A DNA stretch of 52,040 nt from DASZPJ01 sp035550295 (GCA_035550295.1 DASZPJ010000008.1:1-52040); one strand, 5' to 3'; shown: positions 37,981-46,478, counted from the stretch's first letter. Translations and numbers: made by a program. Notes: generated by a model not told the origin, from the sequence alone.

Positions 37981-38010
37981 ACCCTACTCTTTTGCTTAAA
38001 CAATCGTCAA
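37981..38010 (-). promoter_or_regulatory. ssb promoter
   Basis: The minus strand has TTGACG (38005-38010), an 18-bp spacer and TAGGGT (37981-37986). It would let ssb and the genes after it be expressed separately from rpsF. Confidence 0.55.
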
Positions 38011-38030
38011 GTAAATTAACAATTATTTAA

Positions 38031-38100
38031 TGTCATCTTGAGCTTGTCGAAAGATCCCGTTTAGCTTGGGCGAGATCCTTCCACTTCGGTCAGGATGACA
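38031..38100. repeat. 70-bp TGTCAT...ATGACA dispersed repeat between rpsF and ssb
   Basis: The ends TGTCATCTTGA and ATGACA frame GCTTGTCGAAAGATCC and GGATC-like inverted parts (GAGATCCTTCCACTTCGGTCAG on the far side, given here in part). It can fold into a long imperfect hairpin. It is of the same general type as the repeat inside tlyA and the short one at 6014. It lies 4 bp past the rpsF stop. Confidence 0.75.
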
Positions 38101-38104
38101 ATTC

Positions 38105-38503
38105 CTACTCTTCGTCTTTGCTGTCGTCGTCTTCGTCGTCTGGCTGGTCACCGCGCTTGGCAGCTTGCTCGGCCTTGACGGCTTTGGCAGCTTCGGCCTT
38201 GGCGATCGCTTTGAGATCTGGCCGGGTGATCAGGAAACGGATGACTTCGTCAGTGATGTTCAGCGTACTCTCCACCTTAGCAACGCCGGCACCTGGCAGT
38301 TCCACGGTGTAGAACACGTAAACGGCGTGCTCGTTACCGGCAATGTTGTAGGCCAGCTTGCGCTTGCCCCAGTTGTCGGTAGCAGTGATCTTGCCGCCGT
38401 TGTCGGCGATGATCTTCTTGACACGGTCCTCGGCCTTGGTTAGGTCGACTTCCAAGTCAGGATGATACAACACAGCAATTTCGTACTGGTTCAAATCACT
38501 CAA
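38105..38503 (-). CDS. rpsF: 30S ribosomal protein S6
   Basis: A 132-residue protein; S6 core about 1-95 (YEIAVLYHPDLEVDLTKAED, GGKITATDNWGKRKLAYNIA, NITDEVIRFLITRPDLKA) with an Ala/Lys-rich and strongly acidic tail (DQPDDEDDDSKDEE). The start codon is TTG (38501-38503), supported by AAGGAAGGAA upstream and by homology. The consensus promoter at 38574-38602 drives it with a leader of about 65 nt. Confidence 0.96.
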   Translation of the reverse strand: MSDLNQYEIAVLYHPDLEVDLTKAEDRVKKIIADNGGKITATDNWGKRKLAYNIAGNEHAVYVFYTVELPGAGVAKVESTLNITDEVIRFLITRPDLKAIAKAEAAKAVKAEQAAKRGDQPDDEDDDSKDEE

Positions 38504-38573
38504 AACGTTGTTCCTTCCTTTGGTTAAAGCCTACAGTCACTAGCGGATGTAAGCTGAAGTTAATAGTTAGCCC

Positions 38574-38602
38574 AGTATAGCTGATCGACCTCTGTTGGTC
38601 AA
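38574..38602 (-). promoter_or_regulatory. rpsF operon promoter
   Basis: The minus strand has TTGACC (38597-38602), a 17-bp spacer and TATACT (38574-38579). The leader is long enough for an S6:S18 autoregulatory fold, but I could not identify one. Confidence 0.8.
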
Positions 38603-38606
38603 GAGT

Positions 38607-39167
38607 CTAGCGAATAGAAGCGCCCTTGAAAGCTTTGCCGTGACGTCGTTGCTGTACTGGAATTTCAGCGGCTGGAGCTGGTGGCCTTTTTTCTACAATA
38701 ACCCCCGCGGCGCGCTGGGCAGCTTCCCGGTATGCCATCTTTTCAGCGACCTGCACTTGCTTTGCCCGACGTTCTGCCTGTCGAGCTTGTCGGCGTGCTT
38801 CGCGTGCTTCCCAACTCCCGTCCTGGTTCTTGGCTTTGCCGTGGCGCCACTGTGCAACCCAGCCAATAGTGTCAATAATTCCTCGGCCAAAAGGTCCACG
38901 AAGGCTACGCAGTTCTTCTTTTTCTTTCCAAAATTCATCTGCGGTTGCATCAACCGCGCCAACTGGTGTAGGCACCTCAACATCAGCCCAGTATTCATCC
39001 CGCGAAGTGAAGTACTCCGGGTCATGACCGTCGTCATATTCATCTGGCATTAGGGCTTCAGCGTCGAACTCATATAGATCCATCATAAGATCGTCAGCTT
39101 CCAGCATTGCCTCTATATCATCGCCGGCAAACACTGCACCGGCCTCTTGTGTTCTCATTACCATCAT
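38607..39167 (-). CDS. Hypothetical protein, acidic N-half and basic C-half
   Basis: A 186-residue protein (MMVMRTQEAGAVF...; the start may be the second or third Met). Residues 1-75 are strongly acidic with many Asp and Tyr; about 110-160 form a basic helix (EAREARRQARQAERRAKQVQ); the end is basic and proline-containing. No TM segment, no family. It is 30 bp downstream of the next unknown gene, with GGAGA before the start and a conserved AAATCCTCAC element in the gap. Confidence 0.6.
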   Translation of the reverse strand: MMVMRTQEAGAVFAGDDIEAMLEADDLMMDLYEFDAEALMPDEYDDGHDPEYFTSRDEYWADVEVPTPVGAVDATADEFWKEKEELRSLRGPFGRGIIDTIGWVAQWRHGKAKNQDGSWEAREARRQARQAERRAKQVQVAEKMAYREAAQRAAGVIVEKRPPAPAAEIPVQQRRHGKAFKGASIR

Positions 39168-39200
39168 TGTTCTCCGTGAGGATTTAATTAACTAAATGAT

Positions 39201-39773
39201 TTACTGCCAACCGCCACCGCGCTTAATCTTGCCGCCTTTAACGTCGTGACTGTGGATTCTCAATATCTCTGTAGGATCAGCAACTGGCGGGTGGTGTGGG
39301 TGCTCGAGCTTTGCTGTAATGAAAGCTGCTGCCGCTTCAGCGGCATTGATTCGAGGAGCTGGAAGTTTCTTTGGTTCGACTTTACCGTATGGAGCGCGAC
39401 TTTTAGGAACTGATGGTCGTTCACGAGTTGCTACCACGGCACGACGCGTGCCACTAACTGCAGCGGCTAGAACAGCAGCCGTTGCCTTATCAATTTCTGC
39501 CAAGCGGGCAGCTTCAGAGCCACCAGTAAAGTCTTGCTCTTCCGCATCCAAGAAGCTGTGTGCTTCAGCCAGACCAGCTAAAGTTGGCAATTCGTAATAA
39601 GCATCGATGTCGGTCTCATAAGCGCCGCGCAGTGCACCGCTTTGATCAACCGCACCCATTACTACACCGTAGTGATCAACACCTTCGATACCTTCTTCCG
39701 AAACACGTACACCGGGCACACCTAAAACACTACCATCACCTAAAACGTGTGGAACTTCTCCTGTTAAACTCAT
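39201..39773 (-). CDS. Hypothetical Ala-rich protein
   Basis: A 190-residue soluble protein. The N-terminus (MSLTGEVPHVLGDGSVLGVP) is turn-rich; the middle has Ala-rich helices (EAARLAEIDKATAAVLAAAV); the C-terminal part is basic with a HPHHPPVADPTEILRIHSHD histidine-containing stretch. No family recognised. GGGAGAG precedes the ATG, and AAATCCTCAC lies in the leader. It probably shares a transcript with the gene downstream. Confidence 0.6.
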   Translation of the reverse strand: MSLTGEVPHVLGDGSVLGVPGVRVSEEGIEGVDHYGVVMGAVDQSGALRGAYETDIDAYYELPTLAGLAEAHSFLDAEEQDFTGGSEAARLAEIDKATAAVLAAAVSGTRRAVVATRERPSVPKSRAPYGKVEPKKLPAPRINAAEAAAAFITAKLEHPHHPPVADPTEILRIHSHDVKGGKIKRGGGWQ

Positions 39774-39814
39774 TTTTCTCTCCCGTGAGGATTTAAGAAT
39801 TAAATTACAAGATT

Positions 39815-39843
39815 ATCCTACTCCTGCGTGATAAATAACACAA
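39815..39843 (-). promoter_or_regulatory. Promoter for the two-gene unknown operon
   Basis: The minus strand has TTGTGT (39838-39843), a 17-bp spacer and TAGGAT (39815-39820). The leader of about 35 nt contains AAATCCTCACGGGAGAG. Confidence 0.5.
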
Positions 39844-39862
39844 GCATGAGTTGTTTACAGGG

Positions 39863-40411
39863 CTAATCGAGGGCGACTGCGTTGAGGGACTCGACCTGGA
39901 CCGCGGCTTCTAGTAACGGACGGGTTTGCAGCACATCGCAACTCCTCAGGATGGCATCATCAGGTCTTTTTGTAACGTTGGGTGCACCGTACCACTTAAT
40001 CCCGCCGTTACCCAAAACGGTAAAACTATAGTTCATATAGCCGTTCGGGCATACGCCTTGGACAATGTATTCGGCAATTTTGTCAGTCAGCCCAGCCTCG
40101 GCAGGTTCAGGGTGTTGGCCAAAGATGATAGTTGGGATGTCATGGCGTGGTTCACCGGCTAAAGTCAGCTTGCGGTAACCTTTTTCGTCTGTTTCAGAGT
40201 GTGGGCTGCGCTCGGGCAAGTAGCTGTCGCGGTCGTGAAGCATGAAAGCAACATCAATTCCATCCAACAAGCGGCCCCGTGCCAACCTGAACTCTCGGGT
40301 TCCAGTTTCGTTGGTGGCCTGGCTGACCAACAATCCTGATAAAAAGCGCCTGACCGGCCGACCCATGTGCCGGTGGCCGGGAATAGCCGTTTCGTGCATA
40401 GAAGTTTTCAT
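39863..40411 (-). CDS. Hypothetical 182-residue protein, leaderless
   Basis: It starts MKTSMHETAIPGHRHMGRPV; TAAAGT ends 7 nt before the ATG, with TTGGTT 16 bp further upstream. The product is soluble and mixed in character (LLDGIDVAFMLHDRDSYLPE; EYIVQGVCPNGYMNYSFTV). No family recognised and no TM segment. A second in-frame ATG four codons later is an alternative. Confidence 0.6.
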   Translation of the reverse strand: MKTSMHETAIPGHRHMGRPVRRFLSGLLVSQATNETGTREFRLARGRLLDGIDVAFMLHDRDSYLPERSPHSETDEKGYRKLTLAGEPRHDIPTIIFGQHPEPAEAGLTDKIAEYIVQGVCPNGYMNYSFTVLGNGGIKWYGAPNVTKRPDDAILRSCDVLQTRPLLEAAVQVESLNAVALD

Positions 40412-40418
40412 GTCAGAT

Positions 40419-40446
40419 ACTTTACCTTAAATTATTAAAAAACCAA
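40419..40446 (-). promoter_or_regulatory. Promoter, predicted leaderless start
   Basis: The minus strand has TTGGTT (40441-40446), a 16-bp T/A-rich spacer and TAAAGT (40419-40424), then 7 nt to the ATG. Confidence 0.55.
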
Positions 40447-40459
40447 GCAGTAGCGGTTT

Positions 40460-41683
40460 CTAGCAGCCGGTGTCGTGATCATACACTTCGCCGTGCACTA
40501 CAGTTTGATCCTGGACCATGACGGTCTCGCCCAGCCCGGGAGCTTTCTGCGTACAGGCATACTTCGGACTGTAGCCATGGGTGGGTAGCCAGACGGGCTG
40601 TTCGTGTAATTTACTGCTGGGATCTATCGATCCGAAAATCTCCGGCACTTCCCGCTCCAGCGTATAAATACCCGTGTTGTAGCCCAGGCGGTTATATTCC
40701 GCTATCATGCCGGAAACTACCGCTTGGTTATTTTGCTTGGCTTTGGCTGAACCTTGCTGGTAGTAGTCAGGCCCTTCAACGTCAATCCAAACCATCATGC
40801 CCTTAGGCAACTTCAAGCCAACCGCTTTGGCATTGGGCTCTAAGCGCTCTTTGATGTTTTCCCTGGCATAGTCGCGGCCGTATTCTTCGTAACAACTCTC
40901 CGGGCCGTTTACCCGACATGGCGCTCTATCATCCTGTAGCCAGAGCGGACTTTGGCGTCCTGGGTTGATGGCAAAAGAGTAAACCATCCTGTTTTTCGGT
41001 GCTGTGCCTTTTAACCAATCCAGTTCTGAAACTTTAATTTTACCTTTCTGCAGGCCTAGGCATGGAGTCATCAGGCTGGGCAAACTAATCTCGTTCAGTC
41101 CGGCGACCCTGACTGCGGCCCGGTGATGTTGGTGGTCTTTGGTAGCCAACGATTTGTTATCGCATTGGGGGAAACTATCATCGATGCCAATTTTGCCAGC
41201 CAGGTCCTTGAGCGGATTCAGCTGTTGTGGCTTTGCTGGGTGGTGATGTTTGTGATGCACTGGCGGACGCATTTTAGGGCGATCTAACAGGGATAACACT
41301 GAGCCGACAAGCGCCTGTAGAGGTTTCTTTGGTGGCGGTGATGATTTGGCGGGTAAAGTTTCCTGTTCTGCTTCCAGCCAAGCATGTTTAGGCTGCCGTT
41401 CGGATGCCTGTGGTTGTGGGGGCGATGGAAGTTCTGCTTGATGCTTATGTGGCTTAGGATGCGATTCATCCGGCAAATCTGGCAGAACGGAAGCGAGTGC
41501 AATGCGGCCGCAATCGACCTCGCAAAGGGTCGATTGAGCCTCTGAATTGTGGGCATTTTCGATCACTGCCACATCTGTTGCAAGCAGGGCCACCAAAGTA
41601 GTAGCTGCCGCTTGGACTTTCCAGTGTCTTAATAAGTCAAATGTTAGTTTTGCCCCGAACTCGTGAGGATTTTTGTCACCCAT
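40460..41683 (-). CDS. Exported protein with possible GH25/DUF1906-like domain
   Basis: A 407-residue protein. A hydrophobic segment (about 24-42, HWKVQAAATTLVALLATDVA) looks like a signal or anchor. A long Pro/His/Lys-rich linker follows (about 70-165, with HHKHHHP). The C-terminal domain (about 200-405) has MVWIDVEGPDYYQQ and EYNRLGYNTGIYTLERE, which recall the Asp-x-Glu strand of GH25-type TIM barrels and DUF1906. If right, it could act on cell wall glycan, its own or a host's. Six or more cysteines suit an exported protein. TGC-TAAGCT ends 7 nt before the ATG. Confidence 0.4.
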   Translation of the reverse strand: MGDKNPHEFGAKLTFDLLRHWKVQAAATTLVALLATDVAVIENAHNSEAQSTLCEVDCGRIALASVLPDLPDESHPKPHKHQAELPSPPQPQASERQPKHAWLEAEQETLPAKSSPPPKKPLQALVGSVLSLLDRPKMRPPVHHKHHHPAKPQQLNPLKDLAGKIGIDDSFPQCDNKSLATKDHQHHRAAVRVAGLNEISLPSLMTPCLGLQKGKIKVSELDWLKGTAPKNRMVYSFAINPGRQSPLWLQDDRAPCRVNGPESCYEEYGRDYARENIKERLEPNAKAVGLKLPKGMMVWIDVEGPDYYQQGSAKAKQNNQAVVSGMIAEYNRLGYNTGIYTLEREVPEIFGSIDPSSKLHEQPVWLPTHGYSPKYACTQKAPGLGETVMVQDQTVVHGEVYDHDTGC

Positions 41684-41704
41684 TTTCTAAAGCTTAGCAT
41701 GGTT

Positions 41705-42061
41705 CTAAAACAAATGAAGCGGTGGCGACACAAATAACAACACTATGTAGTAACCGAACCAGATACCGGCGATATCAAACACAATATCTGACAGTGAGTT
41801 ACGTAAAGATTCATAGCCAAAAACTATGTGGTAGCGCGCCAAAAACGGTGATAAAACAAATATTTCGAAGGGTTCCCACAATATCATGACGGTAACGGCT
41901 GCCAGTGGCGGCATGATCCATCCCAATAAAACGCCGCTGAGCAAATGTATAAAACTCCAGCCGTCCACCCAGGCGTCGTTACGGCCATGCGACCGCTTTG
42001 CCAAGAAGCGCTGCAGCCGGACTGAAGGTTTTTTGCCGTGAGATGATTGTTTTGCCGGCAC
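41705..42061 (-). CDS. Small membrane protein, possibly VanZ/DUF2585-like
   Basis: A 118-residue protein with a basic N-terminus and about three TM segments (36-56, 57-76 and 95-113). The motifs WSFIHLLSGVLLGW and ESLRNSLSDIVFDIAGIWFG resemble small VanZ-like or DUF2585 membrane proteins, but the match is weak. The start is GTG at 42059-42061, 3 bp after the stop of the ART-like gene, so the two are coupled. Confidence 0.55.
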   Translation of the reverse strand: MPAKQSSHGKKPSVRLQRFLAKRSHGRNDAWVDGWSFIHLLSGVLLGWIMPPLAAVTVMILWEPFEIFVLSPFLARYHIVFGYESLRNSLSDIVFDIAGIWFGYYIVLLFVSPPLHLF

Positions 42062-42064
42062 AGT

Positions 42065-43885
42065 TTATAGATCCTCCCGAATTGGCACTACTACGCCATG
42101 AGCAAACTTAGGATGAGCTAGCGCTTCGGCCTGCAACCGCTTCCGACCATCGCCAAACTCTTCGTACATGTAGGTTTGTTTGGTAATCTGCTCCTCACTC
42201 CAACCTCGGTCGCGTAAGGCTTGCTTGATCGTGTCCGGATCCTGCGATGGAACGCCAATCATCATCAAATCAACTGGATACTTATAGTCATACATTTCAT
42301 TTAAATCACGGTGTTCTGGAGCTGCCACATATGCCGAGTCGCTGACATTTTTGCCAATGCTCAACCTGTCAACGACTTGCTCCCAGCCGCGCGGTGTCAG
42401 CTCGACTACGCCATACTTTGCTTTTGGTGTTTGGCGTTTATTCCGCAAATTTTCTGATGAAGTCAAGGGCGATCCACCATATGGTGTAACCGAAATAAGA
42501 TCGCCCAATCGCATGGTAAAACGACCCATGCCAATGCCACCTTTAGCCAGTTCTTCCTCGGCGAAATGCTCGCCGCCCCGTTCGTGCAGATGGTTGCGCA
42601 ACCTGCGTGCAACTTGCTCTTGGCTATCATCGTGACCGTAGTTCATGCCGCCTAGCGCCGTTGCCCAGTGAACCCCTCGCGCGCCTTCTACGCCTGCGAC
42701 AGTTCCAGCGCCATGATCTGTTGTAAAGGTAAACTCATCGTCCGACATGCCGTGCGTAGGCTTTAACGCGCCACTTTTTATAACCCGGGGCGCGTAGGGC
42801 GTTCCGTGAATATATAAAGTGTCGGCTTGCTCGTGTCCGTCGAAGAATCCGGCAATGCTTTCGTGCTGTTCGTCTAAAAATTCTTGAGCAGCTGATTGTA
42901 CGGCGATTGTGGTTTCTTCCGGATCTTTCCTGAACTGCCGGACGCGCTGCTGAAAATCAGCCATTTTTTCGAGCAGCTGCTCGTCATAATATATCCGGGC
43001 TATCGTCTGGCAGCCAACTGGAGCCGCTCCCCTGAGACGCCATTCTATCTGCATTAACCCTTCGTAAAAAGCCGCTTCACTCTGTCGGCTAACACCAGCT
43101 TGGATGTCAGTAAATAGCTGGACCACCTCTGGTACTAACTTTGCGACGTCTTCCCATGACATATCGGCGACTTGCTCGGCGGTAATCCCACTATCCCGTA
43201 CCTTGGTAGCCAACAACGGTAGTTTGGTCTCGTTATACCTGGCCGTCTTTTCGCTCCAGGTTGGCTCTGTGCCAGTGAGTATGTCAGTCAGCGTTTCTTG
43301 TACGCGTTGCTGTACGGCCGGCAAATCTTCGGGTTTGGTTCCGTATTCACTGCGAGTCACGCCGCCAATTGCTTCCCGCCAGCGTCGATGCGTATCCTTG
43401 TCTTCCAGGCTGCCAGTGTAGCCGGGAACTTTTTCAGTTATTGGCTCGTCTTTGTATTCGGTGTGTTTACGTTTGAAAATAATGCCCGAGGTTGTTTGGT
43501 GCGGAACTCTTTTTGTTGTCGTTCGGCTAAGGCCTGGGAGCTGTTCGGTTGCCGTTTGCAGTACCTGACGCAATAGATCGTCAGTCAGCGGGTCGAAGGG
43601 CATTGGTCGCTCACCTTGGGCCTCGGTTTCAGTGAGCCGGTCGAGAGTCTCCTCAATCGACTGCATTTCACCATCCACCCACTCAAAATGCTCGCTGACG
43701 CTTGCTTGGATTTCTGGCGAAGCGTAACATTCCGCCGCGATTGGATTGGGATGACGCTCAACACCATTCTTATCTTGAAAAGCAATGGGCTTTAACTCGG
43801 CCAACGATTGCTCAAGTTGATTTGGACTATGCAGTTCTCCGGTGTCAGCTTTTTCGGCTGGTTGTTCTGGAGCGTCAATACTCAT
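42065..43885 (-). CDS. Large unknown protein with ADP-ribosyltransferase-like motif
   Basis: A 606-residue protein from MSIDAPEQPAEKADTG; the longer frame overlapping ftsK is disfavoured. The first about 340 residues are charged, helical and unrecognised. From about 357, LYIHGTPYAPRVIKSGALKP followed by FTFTTDHGAG and GVHWATALGG resembles the His-Gly-Thr opening and following strands of ADP-ribosyltransferase/RES-type folds. A catalytic Glu cannot be assigned. No TM segment or signal peptide is visible, so it is cytosolic or delivered by an unknown route. It follows ftsK by 16 bp and is coupled to the small membrane protein after it. Function is not established. Confidence 0.45.
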   Translation of the reverse strand: MSIDAPEQPAEKADTGELHSPNQLEQSLAELKPIAFQDKNGVERHPNPIAAECYASPEIQASVSEHFEWVDGEMQSIEETLDRLTETEAQGERPMPFDPLTDDLLRQVLQTATEQLPGLSRTTTKRVPHQTTSGIIFKRKHTEYKDEPITEKVPGYTGSLEDKDTHRRWREAIGGVTRSEYGTKPEDLPAVQQRVQETLTDILTGTEPTWSEKTARYNETKLPLLATKVRDSGITAEQVADMSWEDVAKLVPEVVQLFTDIQAGVSRQSEAAFYEGLMQIEWRLRGAAPVGCQTIARIYYDEQLLEKMADFQQRVRQFRKDPEETTIAVQSAAQEFLDEQHESIAGFFDGHEQADTLYIHGTPYAPRVIKSGALKPTHGMSDDEFTFTTDHGAGTVAGVEGARGVHWATALGGMNYGHDDSQEQVARRLRNHLHERGGEHFAEEELAKGGIGMGRFTMRLGDLISVTPYGGSPLTSSENLRNKRQTPKAKYGVVELTPRGWEQVVDRLSIGKNVSDSAYVAAPEHRDLNEMYDYKYPVDLMMIGVPSQDPDTIKQALRDRGWSEEQITKQTYMYEEFGDGRKRLQAEALAHPKFAHGVVVPIREDL

Positions 43886-43901
43886 ACACGCCAGCCAGTT
43901 T

Positions 43902-46112
43902 TTACTCTTCGCCGAAGTTTTCGTCGAGGACTTCATCGGGCGTGCCACCACCGGCGCCGCCACCGAATACGTCATCCATAGAGTGGACCAGGACTTCGCG
44001 CGGTCGCGATCCATCGGCTTGGCCAATAATGCCCTGCTCTTCCATTTGTTCGATCAAACGAGCGGCACGGCCATAACCGATCCGCAAGCGTCGTTGCAGC
44101 AGGCTGGTGCTGGCTTTGCGGTTTTCGATCACTACGTGCACGGCGTCGCGGAACATGTCGTCATCAACGTCACCACCGCCAACTTCAGCCACCACGCCGC
44201 CCTTGCCAATCTGCACCGGCTGGCTGACGACTTCATCATCATACTGTGGTGGTCGTTGCATACGAATGAAATCGGTAACTTTGGATGTTTCGTCATCGCC
44301 GATCAGCGCGCCCTGGACGCGTTTTGGTTTTGGCATATCAGCCGTTTGGAACAGCATGTCACCCTGGCCAAGCAGTTTTTCGGCACCAACTTGGTCGATG
44401 ATAGTTCGTGAGTCAACCTGGCTAGCAGTCGTAAAGGCGATACGAGCAGGAACGTTGGCTTTAATTAGGCCGGTAATTACGTCTACAGAAGGCCTTTGGG
44501 TGGCCAGTACCAAGTGAATACCGACAGCACGAGCCTTTTGGGCGATCCGGACAATCAAGGCTTCAACGTCACGGGCGGCCATCATCATCAGGTCGGCCAA
44601 CTCATCAATGACTATGACGATGTACGGCATACCCTCTTCTTTTTTGAGGTTGTTGTATTCGCCGATGTTGCGCTTGCCGACTTCACTCAGCGCGTGGTAG
44701 CGTCGCTCCATTTCGGCGACTGCCCACTTAAGGGCGCTGATGCATTTTTCTGGTTCGACAATGACAGGAGTTAATAGGTGGGGAATGTCGTCATATGGTT
44801 TTAATTCAACGCGTTTAGGGTCGACCAAAATCAGCTTCAAGTCAGCTGGTGAGTTCTTATATAACAGGCTGGTTAGGATGGTGTTGATCATCACTGACTT
44901 ACCGGAACCGGTCTGGCCGGCGACTAATAAGTGAGGCATTTTGGCTAAGTCGGTAACGATCGCCGCGCCGGAAATATCCTTACCGATGGCGAGGGCCAGC
45001 GGACTTTGCTGCTCTTGCCACTGCGGGCTAAGCAAGATTGAGCTGGTGCGGACGGTGGCCGATTTGACGTTTGGAACTTCTATGCCAACGGCTCGTTTGC
45101 CCGGAATCGGCGCTTCCATACGAATGCTGGTGGCCGCCAAGTCGAGCGATAGGTTGTTTTCCAGCGCGGTAATTTTGGTCAGTTTTACCCCTGTTGGTGG
45201 TTTCAACGTGTACTGTGTAACGCGCGGGCCAATGTTGGCGCCTTCCATCTCGACTTCAATATTAAAGTTCTCGAATGTGTCGTGGATGATCTGGGCGTTG
45301 GCGTTTACGTCGCCGGCATCGGCTTTGTCTTGCTTTTGGTTCAGTAAGTCGATGCTTGGGAACTGCCAGTTTGGATCTGATGCGGTCGTTAAGGCGTCGT
45401 GGCTTTGGCTGGAAGTCAGCTTCTCGGCGGTGTTCTTCAGCGATGTCAGCTTTGGAGCTGGCGCTGATTCACCAGGACTGTGGTGCATTACTGGTACACC
45501 TTCGTTTAACTTGAAGCCCGGTTGCTCAGCAGCCTTGGACTTCAGTGCCGCCAGTTCTGATTCTTCGCCATCTTCAGATTTTTCTCGTTTAAAGATCTTT
45601 AGCAAAACTTTCGGCGATACACCAAAACCAAAGCAAGCAGCCAGCGCAGTCATCACCAAAAACAGTAATGATGCCGGCAGTTTATCAAGCACACTCAGCG
45701 TCACAAAACCAATGCCGTGGCCAATTTGCCCACCGTAACCGGCTTGCCAGGCGTTATTTATATGATTGGCAAACGTCGTATCAGCACAAGCAGCGCCGAA
45801 AATTACAAAGAAGAGCATGCCCCACAATTTGCCCAGTGGAATCCGGCGGTCTTCGGCATTCCATTTGACGATGCCCCAGTACATCAATGCCACCGGTGTC
45901 AGGTAGCCGGCCCAGCCAAATAGCCAATAGGCACCATGGAATAGGTTGATCGGCAATGGCCCGCCAGTGCCAAAACCACCTAGTAATAAGAAAACGGCAG
46001 CAATCATCATCAGTACGGCGCCGGATAGCGCCCAAAACGGTGATCGCTCAATTACCGCTTCCGCGGCAACTGGTTTCTTCTTTTTAGTTGTCTTTTTCTT
46101 TTTGGTAGCCAT
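43902..46112 (-). CDS. ftsK: DNA translocase FtsK/SpoIIIE
   Basis: A 736-residue protein with a Lys-rich start, four TM helices (within about 28-165), a linker of about 80 residues, and the RecA-like motor with Walker A GQTGSGKS (399-406), Walker B PYIVIVIDELADL and DVITGLIKANVPARIAF. The C-terminal gamma winged helix (RRLRIGYGRAARLIEQMEEQ) would read polar DNA sequences and contact Xer. It clears chromosomes from the septum. A TATAAT box lies 11 nt before the ATG. Confidence 0.96.
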   Translation of the reverse strand: MATKKKKTTKKKKPVAAEAVIERSPFWALSGAVLMMIAAVFLLLGGFGTGGPLPINLFHGAYWLFGWAGYLTPVALMYWGIVKWNAEDRRIPLGKLWGMLFFVIFGAACADTTFANHINNAWQAGYGGQIGHGIGFVTLSVLDKLPASLLFLVMTALAACFGFGVSPKVLLKIFKREKSEDGEESELAALKSKAAEQPGFKLNEGVPVMHHSPGESAPAPKLTSLKNTAEKLTSSQSHDALTTASDPNWQFPSIDLLNQKQDKADAGDVNANAQIIHDTFENFNIEVEMEGANIGPRVTQYTLKPPTGVKLTKITALENNLSLDLAATSIRMEAPIPGKRAVGIEVPNVKSATVRTSSILLSPQWQEQQSPLALAIGKDISGAAIVTDLAKMPHLLVAGQTGSGKSVMINTILTSLLYKNSPADLKLILVDPKRVELKPYDDIPHLLTPVIVEPEKCISALKWAVAEMERRYHALSEVGKRNIGEYNNLKKEEGMPYIVIVIDELADLMMMAARDVEALIVRIAQKARAVGIHLVLATQRPSVDVITGLIKANVPARIAFTTASQVDSRTIIDQVGAEKLLGQGDMLFQTADMPKPKRVQGALIGDDETSKVTDFIRMQRPPQYDDEVVSQPVQIGKGGVVAEVGGGDVDDDMFRDAVHVVIENRKASTSLLQRRLRIGYGRAARLIEQMEEQGIIGQADGSRPREVLVHSMDDVFGGGAGGGTPDEVLDENFGEE

Positions 46113-46149
46113 ACCTGGTGTTTATTATATGATCAAAACCGCTTACGGT

Positions 46150-46443
46150 CTAGGGTTGTCCAGCAGGATTCGTATCCGGCTCCGGCGGGATCAAATCGGG
46201 GAATCTTTGCCTTACCTCGGCTTCCACGGCAAGTTGCATTGCCAGGCTTGCCTTCCAGCCGGCCGAACCAGGCTCCGCTCCACCATAACGGGCCACCATT
46301 CTATCGGCATGTTCCAAGCGGGTTCGCAGCGCTTCGTCAGTTCGCGCCACTTCCCAAACTTCCGGTCGCAAATACACCCAGGTACTTGGCGCTTCAGTGA
46401 GCTCCATTTCTGGTTGGGGTGGTTGATTACCCTTTTCGTTCAT
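46150..46443 (-). CDS. Hypothetical 97-residue protein, leaderless
   Basis: MNEKGNQPPQPEMELTEAPS opens a soluble protein with a helical middle (RTDEALRTRLEHADRMVARY, SLAMQLAVEAEVRQRFPDLI) and proline-rich ends. No family recognised. A full consensus promoter ends 6 nt before the ATG. It lies upstream of ftsK in the same direction. Confidence 0.6.
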   Translation of the reverse strand: MNEKGNQPPQPEMELTEAPSTWVYLRPEVWEVARTDEALRTRLEHADRMVARYGGAEPGSAGWKASLAMQLAVEAEVRQRFPDLIPPEPDTNPAGQP

Positions 46444-46449
46444 ACTATT

Positions 46450-46478
46450 ACTATAGCAAATATTACAACTTTTGTCAA
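46450..46478 (-). promoter_or_regulatory. Consensus promoter, predicted leaderless start
   Basis: The minus strand has TTGACA (46473-46478), a 17-bp spacer ending TTTGC, and TATAGT (46450-46455), then 6 nt to the ATG. Confidence 0.85.

Noticed and set aside
38504..38567. S6:S18-binding autoregulatory leader of rpsF
   Set aside because: The leader length is suitable, but I could not find the expected stem with its bulged CCG-type site with confidence.
44941..45738. 265-residue plus-strand frame inside ftsK
   Set aside because: Antisense to the well-supported FtsK motor; no recognisable domain.
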